This document shows, one piece after another, positions 23,744 through 32,786 of a stretch of DNA of 64,000 nucleotides. Within the stretch, counting starts at the first letter, position 1. Each line of letters starts with the position of its first letter. The notes beneath the pieces were generated by a model. The model had not been told where the DNA came from. It was given only the letters and a program-made list of their open reading frames with translations, and did not search any database. Source of the stretch: Thermococcus sp. Bubb.Bath (GTDB lineage Archaea > Methanobacteriota_B > Thermococci > Thermococcales > Thermococcaceae); assembly GCF_012027595.1 (NCBI RefSeq), contig NZ_SNUR01000002.1:124001-188000 (forward strand), given 5' to 3'. Both the position numbers and the translations under genes were made by a program.

Positions 23744-24885
23744 GTCTTTTAATAATCACTAACTCCTACCCAGACCCAGAAGGTAAAAGCTACGGTGGGA
23801 GCTTCGTTAAGGGGCAGGTTGACGAGCTTAGGAGGTATTTTAATGAGATCTATGTAATCTCCCCTCACCCCTTGGGAACAAGCAGATTTTTGAGGGATTA
23901 CTCATATGACAACGTTCACGTTTATTATCCCCGTTTCTTCCATCTCCCAATTGGGTTTTTTAGGAAGAGGTTGGGGGATAACTTTTACCGGGCTGCCTTA
24001 AGGATTATAAACAGAAAAGGACTTGAGTTTGATCTCATTCATGCTCACTTCACTTGGCCGAGTGGGTACGCTGGGGCACTTTTAAAGGAGAAATTTGGTG
24101 TGCCATTGATAGTAACTGCCCATGGGTTTGATGTCTATGACCTCCCCTTCAGGGGGGAAGTTTACCTGAGGAAAGTCCTTAAGGCCCTGGAGAGTGCCGA
24201 TCAAATTATTACCGTAAGCCGTTCAAACTTCCTCGTTTTGACCGAGAGGCTTGGAATTCCCGCTGAAAAAATCTCGTTAATCCCAAACGGCTTTAATGGG
24301 AGGAAATTCAGACCGATGGACAAGATTGAATGTAGAAGATCCCTTGGTCTCCCCCTGGAAAAAAAGATCGTTCTAACTGTTGGCAATCTAGTTCCTGTGA
24401 AGGGACACGAGTATCTTTTAGAGGCGGTTAAGATGGTTCTCGAACGAGAGCCTAACACTTTCTTTGTTATTGTTGGGGATGGGCCGCTCCGGAAGAAGGT
24501 TGAAGAGCTTGCAAAGAAACTTGGAATTTCTGAGAACGTTTACTTCGCTGGGAGTAGACCTCATGAAGAAATACCGCTGTGGATGAATGCCGCCGACCTC
24601 TTTGTCTTGCCGAGTTTGAGGGAAAGTTTTGGGGTGGTTGTTCTTGAGGCCCTTGCTGTTGGTACTCCCGTTGTTGCAACGATTAATGGTGGAAGTGAGG
24701 AGATAATAACATCTGAGAATTACGGATTCCTGTGTCCACCGAAAGATCCAGAGTGTCTTGCGGAGAAAGTTTTAATAGCTCTTGAAAAAGAGTGGGATAA
24801 AGGGAAAATAAGAGAGTATGCCAGACAGTTTATGTGGAATAATATTGTAAAGCAAATTGTGAAGGTTTATACCTCGATGGTGTGA
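23740..24885 (+). CDS. GT4 family glycosyltransferase
   Basis: A 381-residue GT-B enzyme. The nucleotide-sugar half is canonical: VGNLVPVKGHEYLLEAV, FVIVGDGPLRKKVEEL, ADLFVLPSLRESFGVVVLEALAVGTPVVATINGG, in which the E-x7-E retaining-GT motif is visible. AHFTWPSGYAG and VTAHGFDVYD lie in the acceptor half. ATG 23740 overlaps the preceding stop (ATGA). Confidence 0.92.
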   Translation: MSLLIITNSYPDPEGKSYGGSFVKGQVDELRRYFNEIYVISPHPLGTSRFLRDYSYDNVHVYYPRFFHLPIGFFRKRLGDNFYRAALRIINRKGLEFDLIHAHFTWPSGYAGALLKEKFGVPLIVTAHGFDVYDLPFRGEVYLRKVLKALESADQIITVSRSNFLVLTERLGIPAEKISLIPNGFNGRKFRPMDKIECRRSLGLPLEKKIVLTVGNLVPVKGHEYLLEAVKMVLEREPNTFFVIVGDGPLRKKVEELAKKLGISENVYFAGSRPHEEIPLWMNAADLFVLPSLRESFGVVVLEALAVGTPVVATINGGSEEIITSENYGFLCPPKDPECLAEKVLIALEKEWDKGKIREYARQFMWNNIVKQIVKVYTSMV

Positions 24886-24891
24886 GGAGCT

Positions 24892-25980
24892 ATGAGTCGT
24901 AAAAACGTAGTTCTTGTCCCTTCCGGTGGTAATATGAGTTTGGCAACAGCCCAAACAATGGGGGATATAGTTAAATTCTCTTCTGAGCTTGGTTTTTCTC
25001 CGATTTACCTGCCACCTCGGCGTACTGTTCTCTCTCCTGTTTCTTATTACTGGAAGATGCTCTCAGCCCTTAAATCTGAGTTTATTCTTATTCCGTACCC
25101 TGCGGTTGGTAATCCTGTCAAAACAACAAAACTCAGGACACTGGATGTTAAAACCCTTAAACTTCTATCCAAAAGTTCATCTTTGATTGTTTACGTTTAT
25201 GATCTTCCATTCGAGCAGGTAATATCCACAAAAAGCTCTAACTGGGCTTCGTTGATAGACAGTGAAATGTTCTACTTGGAGGAAACCCTCTTTGATGCTG
25301 CCGATAAGATTCTCGTGTTCAACTGGACAATGGCAGAGTCTCTTCAGAAGAGATACAATATTCCTAAAGAAAAATTTGTGTACTATGAAATACTTGATCT
25401 CGGTGCAGATTTCATTCCGCCTGCTGTAAAAGATCCAAGTCGTAAACCGAAAAGAATCATCTACACGGGTAATCTTAGTCAGGATAGGTTACGGGGTCTC
25501 GAATGGTACTTAACAAAGATACCCCCTACATTAGAGTTTTGGTTCGTTGGCCCCAATGGGAACTGGATACAAACTTTTTTAAAAGAGCCTTCAGTTCGTT
25601 ATCTTGGTGTTTTTAAAAGCAGTTATGAATTTTATTCTGCACTCTCAACAGGTGATTTCGGGTTGGTTTGGTATACTCTGGAATTATCGGAGTATTTCAA
25701 ATTAAGCAGCTCCTCCAAATTTTCCAGTTATCTAGTTGCAGGGTTGCCTGTTTTAGTTGATAGCCATGCGATTTACGTATCCGAGCTTGTCAGGAAATAT
25801 GAAGTGGGAATTACCGACAAAAACCTGGAGAAATTACTTTTCAAGGCGAAGAATGTTTCAGATGGGGACTATCTCAAGTTGAGGGAAAATGCTCTCTCCC
25901 TTGGAATGAGGATTAGGGATGGATATTTCTTTAAGAGGGCGCTGAGAATTGCTATGGGAGAAGAGAAGGATGTTCCCTAA
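24892..25980 (+). CDS. GT-B-like glycosyltransferase, divergent
   Basis: A 362-residue protein resembling galactofuranosyl/glucosyltransferase-3-type GT-B enzymes: IVYVYDLPFEQ, ETLFDAADKILVFNWTMAESL, RIIYTGNLSQDRLRG, and FGLVWYTLELSEYFKLSSSSKFSSYLVAGLPVLV. The KxxSYLVAGLPV region corresponds to donor binding. It follows the GT4 gene after six nt, with TGAGGAGCT as ribosome site. The donor sugar cannot be read from the sequence. Confidence 0.75.
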   Translation: MSRKNVVLVPSGGNMSLATAQTMGDIVKFSSELGFSPIYLPPRRTVLSPVSYYWKMLSALKSEFILIPYPAVGNPVKTTKLRTLDVKTLKLLSKSSSLIVYVYDLPFEQVISTKSSNWASLIDSEMFYLEETLFDAADKILVFNWTMAESLQKRYNIPKEKFVYYEILDLGADFIPPAVKDPSRKPKRIIYTGNLSQDRLRGLEWYLTKIPPTLEFWFVGPNGNWIQTFLKEPSVRYLGVFKSSYEFYSALSTGDFGLVWYTLELSEYFKLSSSSKFSSYLVAGLPVLVDSHAIYVSELVRKYEVGITDKNLEKLLFKAKNVSDGDYLKLRENALSLGMRIRDGYFFKRALRIAMGEEKDVP

Positions 25981-26028
25981 GCCTGTGATGTTTTAGGCTA
26001 TAACTAATAGATGGCTCCTCCTTGAAAA

Positions 26029-27261
26029 TCATCTGCTACGTTGAATTTTAATTCCCCCCAAGCTCCACGCTACTCCCTGGCTCACTACAGTTGCCACCGC
26101 CGCCCCGCTTGCTCCATAGTTTGGTATTAGGAAGTAGTTCAGCAGGACGTTTAGCAATGCAGTGAACCCCGTTATCTTTGTGAAAGTCAGTTCCCTCCCC
26201 GTTGCATTCAAAAAGCTCCCGAAGAGGGAGTTTAAAAACATGAAAGGAACTGCGAAGGCCAGAATCCTGAGCACCGGAACACTCGGAAGGAACTTTTCCC
26301 CGAACACGATAATGATCCCCCACTTTGCAAAGATGTAATAGCCTGCAGTTCCGGAGACACCTAAACCAACTAGGACCTGAAAACTCTTCTTCAGCAGGAT
26401 TCCCAGTGTTTTTCTGTCTTCCTTCCAGAGCCTTGCCATTGAGGGCATTGTGGTTGAAACGACGATGTTCGGGACGAACAGGGCCACCTCAATCAGGGTA
26501 TAAGCTGCCCTGTATATCCCAGTTTCGTAATCCCCCCTCATTAAACTCAGCATCACCATATCGGTGCGGTAGTAGATAAGGGTGAAGAGACCAATGAGCC
26601 AGAAGGGGTAGGACTTTCTCAGGAGGGGGAGCCACACATTTGGTTTAAAACGCATCTCAATCTTTCTTATAAACTTAGAACCCCACTTTATCCTTAGAAG
26701 CTCTCTTATACTGTATCCAATGAGAAGCGTGATTATAAAAGGTGAGAGAGATTTATAAACGTAAAGAACGGTTCCTCCTACAAAAAACGCCCATGTTCTC
26801 TCTATCACCCTTGCTAGAGCCTCATATTTTGTCACTTCATGGGCGTACATGATGTTTATGAACACGTATGCCATCCATCCCAGCATTGCCTCTGCTCCGG
26901 CAAGGATTATCAAGAGCTTCATCCACTCGGGTTTCGGAAGGGGAACCGTCAGAATCACGATTATCGCAAAGTTCAAGAAGGCAAGAACGATTTTAAAACC
27001 AAGTACATCTGGGAGGAGCTCTTCTAATCTGTGTTTATCCCTGGCAACCTCACGCATGAAGTAATAGCCTACTCCCAAATCCGAAAAAATGCCCAAAAGC
27101 CCAACATAGTAGAAGATGAACGAGTACTGGCCAAGCCCTGTTGGCCCCAGCGTACGGCTTAGAATAACAATGATTCCATAGGCTAAAAGCTTCGAAATGA
27201 CCTCGGCACCGAACAGCCAGCCCGCGTTTTTTATCAGCTTCAGTTTTAGACTCTCTGCCAT
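26029..27261 (-). CDS. Wzx-type polysaccharide flippase
   Basis: A 410-residue polytopic membrane protein of the polysaccharide transport MVF group. SLKLKLIKNAGWLFGAEVISKLL and RTLGPTGLGQYSF are typical N-terminal regions; about eleven hydrophobic spans are visible. The end (SQGVAWSLGGIKIQRSR) is shorter than usual, and a run of six C/G at 26054-26059 sits at that point, so a late frameshift or truncation is possible. ATG 27261 follows GGAAG; TTG 27273 is an alternative. It is convergent with the glycosyltransferase genes. Confidence 0.82.
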   Translation of the reverse strand: MAESLKLKLIKNAGWLFGAEVISKLLAYGIIVILSRTLGPTGLGQYSFIFYYVGLLGIFSDLGVGYYFMREVARDKHRLEELLPDVLGFKIVLAFLNFAIIVILTVPLPKPEWMKLLIILAGAEAMLGWMAYVFINIMYAHEVTKYEALARVIERTWAFFVGGTVLYVYKSLSPFIITLLIGYSIRELLRIKWGSKFIRKIEMRFKPNVWLPLLRKSYPFWLIGLFTLIYYRTDMVMLSLMRGDYETGIYRAAYTLIEVALFVPNIVVSTTMPSMARLWKEDRKTLGILLKKSFQVLVGLGVSGTAGYYIFAKWGIIIVFGEKFLPSVPVLRILAFAVPFMFLNSLFGSFLNATGRELTFTKITGFTALLNVLLNYFLIPNYGASGAAVATVVSQGVAWSLGGIKIQRSR

Positions 27262-27294
27262 GGCAGCTTCCAATGGAAGGAAGAATTAAAAAAC

Positions 27295-28290
27295 TTAGTC
27301 CCCCCTCTGTATCTTTGCGTGCCCCCCAACCAGGCTCTTCTTCAGCTCGAGGTTTCTTATCTCGCACTTCTCATCGATTATGGAACGCCATATCGTTGCG
27401 TTCTTGAGCACAGTCCCCTTAAAGACTATTGAGTCGCTCACATCGGAGTTTTCTATGACGCAGTCCTCCCCGATGTACGCGTAAGGCCCGATTATTGAGC
27501 GGCCGAGTATTTTCGTTCCCCTCTTTATGACCACCGGCGGGATTATCTTGGAGTACGGGCTTATCTGAATCTCCTCAATGTAGCTTTCCTTGAGCAGGGT
27601 TTTAAGTGCCTCCAGGTAACTGTCGGCCGAGCCAATATCGTACCAGAACTCTGAAAAGCGGTAAGCCCTTATCTCGACTCCCCTCTTCAGGAGCCAGCCT
27701 AGGAAATACCCTGGCGCGTCCCGGTGGCCGTTTGAGAGATACTCGTCAATGAGTGCTATCACATCTTTCGGAAGGGCGTAGACGCCGGTGCTTATCAGAG
27801 TGGACTTTGGAACCGCTGGCTTCTCCTCGAAGTCGATAACCTTATCCCCTTCAAGAAGGACGACACCGTACCTCTTGGCGAGCTCAGGGTCGCCGACATC
27901 GTAGACCGCTATCAGTGGCTTCCCCTCATACCTCTGAAGGAAGTCTTGGAGCGAGAACGAGAAGAGGTTGTCGCCGGCGATTATCAGGTAATCATCCAAG
28001 CCAATCTCATCGATTATCTTCTTAAGCGCGCCTATGGTTCCAAGCTTCTCCTCCTCGTGGAGCGTATCCTCAACTATGAGTTTGACACCCCACTTTTCGG
28101 CGAACGACCTGAACCTGCTCTCAAAGAACCGGTTGGTGGATATGTAGGTCTCAAGGCCGGTTTCCATAACCTTCTCCATTATGTGGTCTAGTATGGTTTT
28201 GTCCCCCACCGGCAGGAGGGCCTTGGGGACGTCCTTCGTGATCGGCCAGAGTCTCGTGGCGTAGCCACCCGCCATTATGACAGCCTTCAT
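27295..28290 (-). CDS. NDP-sugar pyrophosphorylase with beta-helix domain
   Basis: A 331-residue nucleotidyltransferase. MKAVIMAGGYATRLWPITKDVPKALLPV is the NTP-binding signature; LIIAGDNLFSFSLQD and DFEEKPAVPKS are the later conserved parts; hexapeptide repeats begin near residue 245 (GTKILGRSIIGPYAYIGED). It resembles glucose- or mannose-1-phosphate nucleotidylyltransferases and is distinct from rmlA of this window. ATG 28290 follows GGTGA. The activated sugar is not certain. Confidence 0.85.
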   Translation of the reverse strand: MKAVIMAGGYATRLWPITKDVPKALLPVGDKTILDHIMEKVMETGLETYISTNRFFESRFRSFAEKWGVKLIVEDTLHEEEKLGTIGALKKIIDEIGLDDYLIIAGDNLFSFSLQDFLQRYEGKPLIAVYDVGDPELAKRYGVVLLEGDKVIDFEEKPAVPKSTLISTGVYALPKDVIALIDEYLSNGHRDAPGYFLGWLLKRGVEIRAYRFSEFWYDIGSADSYLEALKTLLKESYIEEIQISPYSKIIPPVVIKRGTKILGRSIIGPYAYIGEDCVIENSDVSDSIVFKGTVLKNATIWRSIIDEKCEIRNLELKKSLVGGHAKIQRGD

Positions 28291-28403
28291 TGTTCTCACC
28301 TAAATGCCAGCATTATGTCTTGTTTTAAATCCTCACGATGCTCTCTAAAATGCGCTGAAAACTTATTTAAGTTCTTCCCTTTACCTTATCGGGGTGACAT
28401 AAA

Positions 28404-29357
28404 ATGAAAGTTCTAGTTACAGGCGGCGCCGGCTTCATTGGCTCCCACTTGGTGGACATGCTGATGGAGAGCGGCTACGAAGTTAGAGTCTTGGACAACC
28501 TGAGCGCTGGAAGCATTGACAACATAAGGCACTGGATGAGGAACGAGCACTTTGAATTCATTAAAGGGGACATGCGTGATAGGGAAACTGTGAAACAGGC
28601 CCTTGAAGGAGTTGATGTTGTCTTTCACCTTGCGGCCAACCCGGAGGTTAGAATAAGTGCTCAGAGTCCGGAGAAGCTCTATGAAAGCAACGTCACGATA
28701 ACCTACAACCTTCTGGAGGCCATGAGGAATTCCGACGTTGAATACCTCGTCTTCACGAGTTCTTCAACTGTTTACGGAGAGGCAACTGCTATCCCCACTC
28801 CCGAGACCTATGGTCCGCTTAAGCCAATAAGCGTCTACGGTGGGGCAAAGCTCGCTGCTGAAGCCATAATAAGCGGCTACGCACATATATTTGGCTTTAG
28901 GGCTCTGAGTTTCCGCCTGGCAAACATCATCGGGAAGCGCTCAAACCACGGTGTCATATACGACTTCATAAACAAACTGCGGAAGAACCCTGACGAGCTT
29001 GAAATCCTTGGGGATGGTACCCAAAGAAAGAGCTACCTCCACGTAAGCGATACTGTTGAGGGAATGCTCCACATCTTCGATCACTTCAGGAAAAGCGGCG
29101 AGACCTACGACGTCTACAACCTTGGCAACGACGACTGGGTAACTGTGAAGGAGATAGCGGAGATAGTGAGCGAGGAGATGAACCTCAATCCGGAGTTCCG
29201 CTTCACCGGGGGAGTGGACGGCGGAAGGGGCTGGAAGGGCGACGTGAAGTTTATGCTCCTTGACATAACCAAAGCCAAATCTACGGGCTGGGGGCCGAAA
29301 ATGAAGGGCTACGAGGCAGTGAGAAGAACCGTCAGGGAGCTGCTGGGAACAGAATGA
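28404..29357 (+). CDS. NAD-dependent UDP-sugar 4-epimerase family protein
   Basis: A 317-residue extended short-chain dehydrogenase: GGAGFIGSHLVD at the N-terminus, TSSSTVYGEA and YGGAKLAAE (YxxxK) in the middle, RKSYLHVSDTVEGM and YNLGND toward the end. The family includes GalE-type UDP-glucose/UDP-GlcNAc 4-epimerases. It is divergent from the pyrophosphorylase, with a TATA-like ACTTATTTAAG at about 28359 and GGGGTGA before ATG 28404. Confidence 0.88.
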   Translation: MKVLVTGGAGFIGSHLVDMLMESGYEVRVLDNLSAGSIDNIRHWMRNEHFEFIKGDMRDRETVKQALEGVDVVFHLAANPEVRISAQSPEKLYESNVTITYNLLEAMRNSDVEYLVFTSSSTVYGEATAIPTPETYGPLKPISVYGGAKLAAEAIISGYAHIFGFRALSFRLANIIGKRSNHGVIYDFINKLRKNPDELEILGDGTQRKSYLHVSDTVEGMLHIFDHFRKSGETYDVYNLGNDDWVTVKEIAEIVSEEMNLNPEFRFTGGVDGGRGWKGDVKFMLLDITKAKSTGWGPKMKGYEAVRRTVRELLGTE

Positions 29358-29516
29358 CCTTGTATTTTTGTCTCTCCTCAGTTTTCTTCCTTATTGAAAC
29401 AATCGCTGTTTTGGAGTAGAACGTATTACGCCCCCCATTTTATACAACTAAAAAACCGAAAACTTTATATACAACTTCATTGTCCATTCTAGTGAAAACT
29501 ATCTATGGTGGTATGG

Positions 29517-30113
29517 ATGAAACGTGTATTGGTTGTTGGATTGATGGCCGTGCTGGTCTTTTTGGCCGGCGTTAGGTTTGGGGTTTCCTATTTCAGCGAC
29601 GTGGCGAAGTCAGAGAACAACTCGCTGTCCACTGGTCAGTTTGACATTGGGATAAGCAGGGATGGGGGCAGATACTACGACGACTACAAGATCTTTGAGT
29701 TTGGAGACCTCCTTCCGGGGGAAGAAAGGACAGCTCACTTCTACGTCAAGAACCGCGGTGATTATCCAGTCTCGGTGGTTTCAATGGTTCTGAACGTGAG
29801 CGACCTGGAAGACGGCTCCCTTTCCAAGGCAGAAGCCCTCGTTGACGACACACCGGACGTTGGAGAGCTCAGCAAGTACTTGATTATCAAAGACATCAAC
29901 GTTACCTTCAACGGCACTACCATTAGCCTCGGGGAGTACAGGGGAAAATCCCTTAAGGAACTCAACAACACTCAAATCCTCCTCTTCAGCGGGAAGCTCC
30001 CAAGGAATGAAGCCATCGAGGTAACGATGACTACTAAGCTCTCCCCCGACGCCGGAAACGACTGCCAGACGGATACATCAAAGGTATCCATGCTCATCAC
30101 AGCCTCCCAGTGA
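29517..30113 (+). CDS. TasA/camelysin-like secreted protein (possible AbpA-type pilin)
   Basis: A 198-residue exported protein. An N-terminal hydrophobic segment (VLVVGLMAVLVFLAGVRFG) is followed by SYFSDVAKSENNSLSTGQFDIGIS, which matches the SipW-type signal region of TasA/camelysin proteins: a helix, then a strand with F-S-D and S-x-G-x-F/L-x-I/L. PGEERTAHFYVKNRGDYPVSVVSM gives the beta-sandwich continuation. TasA is a bacterial biofilm fibre protein, and archaeal bundling pilins have the same fold. ATG 29517 follows GGTGGT; a TATA element (ACTTTATATAC) is at about 29463. It lies alone, between a sugar epimerase and two guide RNAs. Confidence 0.75.
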   Translation: MKRVLVVGLMAVLVFLAGVRFGVSYFSDVAKSENNSLSTGQFDIGISRDGGRYYDDYKIFEFGDLLPGEERTAHFYVKNRGDYPVSVVSMVLNVSDLEDGSLSKAEALVDDTPDVGELSKYLIIKDINVTFNGTTISLGEYRGKSLKELNNTQILLFSGKLPRNEAIEVTMTTKLSPDAGNDCQTDTSKVSMLITASQ

Positions 30114-30150
30114 GCGGAAGCCACTTAAACCCCCTCTCCAATTTTTCCCT

Positions 30151-30206
30151 GCGATGATGAGTGATGGGCGAACCGACCGGTGAGGAAGGAAAGGTGATCC
30201 CTGAGC
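30151..30206 (+). ncRNA. C/D box guide RNA (first of a tandem pair)
   Basis: Box C ATGATGA (30154-30160), a 12-nt guide, D' CCGA (30173-30176), a 4-nt loop, C' TGAGGA (30181-30186), a second guide, and D CTGA (30201-30204), closed by a GC/GC terminal pair. A TATA-like ACTTAAAC lies about 28 nt before box C. These are the parts of archaeal 2'-O-methylation guides that bind L7Ae, Nop5 and fibrillarin. The D guide contains AGGTGATC, complementary to the 3' end of archaeal 16S rRNA as I recall it (GATCACCT). A small ORF with a GTG start in this region is an alternative reading. Confidence 0.72.
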
Positions 30207-30238
30207 AAACTCTTTTAAGTCCCATCCTCTACTTTTTC

Positions 30239-30295
30239 TGGGATGATGAGTTCAGCCTTGTCCGAGCTGTGACGAGGGAGTGACGGTCTGACCGC
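30239..30295 (+). ncRNA. C/D box guide RNA (second of a tandem pair)
   Basis: Box C ATGATGA (30243-30249), a 12-nt guide, D' CCGA (30262-30265), a 3-nt loop, C' GTGACGA (30269-30275), a 12-nt guide, D CTGA (30288-30291), closed by GG/CC. The symmetric 12/12 spacing is canonical for archaea. A TATA-like CTTTTAAG lies about 30 nt upstream, so it has its own promoter. The D' guide holds TTCAGCCTTG, complementary to CAAGGCTGAA in 16S rRNA near the E. coli 900 region, as I recall the sequence from Thermococcales. Confidence 0.8.
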
Positions 30296-30400
30296 ATTGT
30301 AACTCTTGCTGTTTATATTAAGCCTTACAGGCGGTTAAGAAGAGGATTGAAGAAACGCCCCAAGTGGGGAGGACCTTTGTCCACGTGGATATAAAGGGCG

Positions 30401-31561
30401 TTACTGAGTGAGAGTTCCCATGATCTCTTTTAAATCTTCCAAAAACTCCTCTAGATGCTCCCTTTTGACGTGCGGCATGACGACGATTCTAATGTAACCG
30501 CGGTGGGCGCTTATTCCCCATCCTCTCTCTTTAAGCTCTCCTTCAAGCTCCTCAAGCTTCTCTGACCCGAAGGAGACGATGTTCAGAACCGGCTCCCTGA
30601 TGAGGTAAACCCCGGAAATCTTCTTCAGCTCGGAAGCGAACCACCTCGCAAGCTCCATCTTCTCTCTCACGATTTTTTTGTACCCCTCAAAGCCGAGATG
30701 CTTTATCATTGCCCACACGGCCAAAGCGTTTGCTCCCGGTCTTGTCCCCGTTATCGTTGCCTGCCAGATCTTTCCACCGGCTAGATAAGGGGCAAGGATG
30801 CTTATGCTCTCCAAAAACTTCTTCTCGCGGAAGATTATTCCTCCGGCTGGAATCGGCACCATCCCCATCTTGTGGGGGTCTATCGTTATGCTCTTCACCC
30901 CCTTAAGCCGGAAGTCGAAGTCGGGGAGGGCATAGCCGAGGGCCTTGGCGAAGGGTATCACAAAGCCCCCGAAGGCAGCATCGACGTGAAGTGGAAGGCC
31001 GTAATTGAGGGCAAGGTCACTCAGGGCAGGGATGTCGTCGACAACACCCAGCCCGGTGGTTCCCGCTATTCCGACGATGCCAATTGTGTTGTCGGTTATC
31101 TTATTCTCCACGTCCTTCACGTTAACGGTGTAGTCACCATTAAGCTCCGCCCAGACGAGTTTTACTCCAAGCATTTCAGCGGCCTTGATAAATGAGAAGT
31201 GGGCGCTCTCAGGGAGAATCAGCTCGGGCTTTTCTACTTCGGCGAGGTTCCTCATAGCTCTAACGGCCAGGATGTTGGCCTCGGTTCCGCCGGAGACGAT
31301 GTGGCCGTAGCCCTTCTCCAGTCCAAGGAGGTTGGCCAGCATGTTGACGGCCTCTCTCTCGATCTTCTGGCTCCCGACGTGAAGTCCCGGATCGCCGAGG
31401 TTCCTGTCGATGTACCTCGTAATGACTCTAATCGCAAAGGGGTGCGGGTAAGTGCACATAGAGCCGAGGATCTTCCCAGAGTCAAACGTCAGGTCGTCCG
31501 CCGTTTTTTTATCAAGCTCCCTGAGAACATCCTCTTCGATCGCTCCTTTCAATGGGAACAT
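30401..31561 (-). CDS. mfnA: MfnA-type L-aspartate/L-tyrosine decarboxylase
   Basis: A 386-residue PLP decarboxylase. The pyridoxal Lys is in SITIDPHKMGMVP near residue 230; GSMCTYPHPFAIR and SGGTEANILAVRAMRN are family signatures. In Thermococcales the homologue has been shown to decarboxylate aspartate to beta-alanine for coenzyme A, whereas methanogens use it for tyramine in methanofuran; aspartate is the likelier role here. ATG 31561 follows GGTGAG. Confidence 0.9.
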   Translation of the reverse strand: MFPLKGAIEEDVLRELDKKTADDLTFDSGKILGSMCTYPHPFAIRVITRYIDRNLGDPGLHVGSQKIEREAVNMLANLLGLEKGYGHIVSGGTEANILAVRAMRNLAEVEKPELILPESAHFSFIKAAEMLGVKLVWAELNGDYTVNVKDVENKITDNTIGIVGIAGTTGLGVVDDIPALSDLALNYGLPLHVDAAFGGFVIPFAKALGYALPDFDFRLKGVKSITIDPHKMGMVPIPAGGIIFREKKFLESISILAPYLAGGKIWQATITGTRPGANALAVWAMIKHLGFEGYKKIVREKMELARWFASELKKISGVYLIREPVLNIVSFGSEKLEELEGELKERGWGISAHRGYIRIVVMPHVKREHLEEFLEDLKEIMGTLTQ

Positions 31562-31597
31562 TTTCTCACCGTCCGAACCAACTATCAAAGCTCGAAT

Positions 31598-32785
31598 TTA
31601 AGCTTTTGCCCCCGATTTCAGCATTCTGAGGTAGAGCTTAAAGAACACCGGGGTCGTGAGCGCGGTCAGCATCGAGACAGTTATGACGCTCGCGAATATC
31701 CCCTGATCTATTAAGCCGGCGTTGAGGCCGAAGGTGAGGACTGCGAGTTCGAGGCTTCCCCTTCCACCCATTCCAATTCCTATGAGGGCTGAATCCTCCC
31801 AGCTAAGGCCAAAAAGCCTTGAGCCCAGGCCACAGCCGAGGAACTTTCCGAGGATGGCCGATAGATATAGAGCAAAGATGAGTCCTAAGCTGACCTCCCG
31901 AATGGGTGGATTGAACATGAGGCCGACGTAGATAAAGAACAGGGGTATGAAGAACTCCGTGAGAACGACTTGAAGGTCTCCTATGAGTTCGTTGAGCTTT
32001 ATGCGGGTGACTATCATCGGGTCCTTCCTCTCGCGCAGCCTGCTTATTGTGAGCCCGGCCAGGTATGCCCCTATTATCTGATTGAGCCCCACCCACTCGG
32101 CTATTATGGCGAGGGTGAAGGTCAGGATTAGGGTGAATGTGAAGAACACGTTGAGGTCGCGGACGACGTTCTTGAACCAGTGGGCTCGTTTGAAGACGTG
32201 CTCCGATATGAGAAGGATTATTGTGATGAATGCGAAGATTTTAACCGTCAGTACACCGAGAGCCGTGCCGTTGAGGCTTCCCCTGGTCATCTCTGTGACT
32301 ATGCCGATCAGATAGACGGCCATTATGTCGTCTGCGAAGGCCGCCCCCATGAGTATAGAGGAGACCTCTCGTTTTACCCTCTCCTTTACTAGTATCCCGC
32401 TGGTCACCTCGATGGCTGTGTTGCCAAGGACAACGCCGACGAATATTGCAGCAGTAGCTCCTTTGCCGAAAAACTCCATTGTGGCGAACCCGAAGGTGAA
32501 CGAAAACAGGACTCCTAAGGCCGCCACGACGGTTGCCTTCTTGGTGTTCTGCGCTATCGCCGAGAAGTTGCTCGTGAGCCCCATATATAACATCATCATT
32601 ATGAGGCCGAACTGGGCCAGAACATCAAGCTGCTCGCCAGGATGGATTACGTTGAGAATGAACGGCCCCAGGAGCACGCCGGTGCTAACGTGGGCTATTA
32701 TGGGGTGTATCTCGGCTTTTTCCAGAAGCCACTCCAGGCTTTTGGCGACGACAAGGAGAACCGCCAGGGCAGCTAAGAAGTCCAC
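31598..32785 (-). CDS. CPA2-family cation:proton antiporter
   Basis: A 395-residue integral membrane protein with about twelve hydrophobic spans, of the KefB/NapA-like monovalent cation/H+ antiporter family (PF00999). The spans IIAHVSTGVLLGPFIL, GAAFADDIMAVYLIGI and AEWVGLNQIIGAYLAGL include the paired Asp and unwound-helix regions expected. GTG 32785 is used since GGAGGGGAT precedes it. The upstream membrane gene ends two nt before, so the two are likely co-transcribed. Confidence 0.85.
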   Translation of the reverse strand: MDFLAALAVLLVVAKSLEWLLEKAEIHPIIAHVSTGVLLGPFILNVIHPGEQLDVLAQFGLIMMMLYMGLTSNFSAIAQNTKKATVVAALGVLFSFTFGFATMEFFGKGATAAIFVGVVLGNTAIEVTSGILVKERVKREVSSILMGAAFADDIMAVYLIGIVTEMTRGSLNGTALGVLTVKIFAFITIILLISEHVFKRAHWFKNVVRDLNVFFTFTLILTFTLAIIAEWVGLNQIIGAYLAGLTISRLRERKDPMIVTRIKLNELIGDLQVVLTEFFIPLFFIYVGLMFNPPIREVSLGLIFALYLSAILGKFLGCGLGSRLFGLSWEDSALIGIGMGGRGSLELAVLTFGLNAGLIDQGIFASVITVSMLTALTTPVFFKLYLRMLKSGAKA

Positions 32786-32786
32786 C

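Noticed and set aside
26048-26323. Alternative frame as a separate gene at the flippase 3' end
   Set aside because: It lies within the flippase in another frame and shows no family pattern; at most it reflects the late C6 run.
30193-30280. Short GTG-start ORF within the guide-RNA region
   Set aside because: It has about 29 codons, no familiar protein pattern, and overlaps two sets of C/D boxes with proper spacing and promoters.
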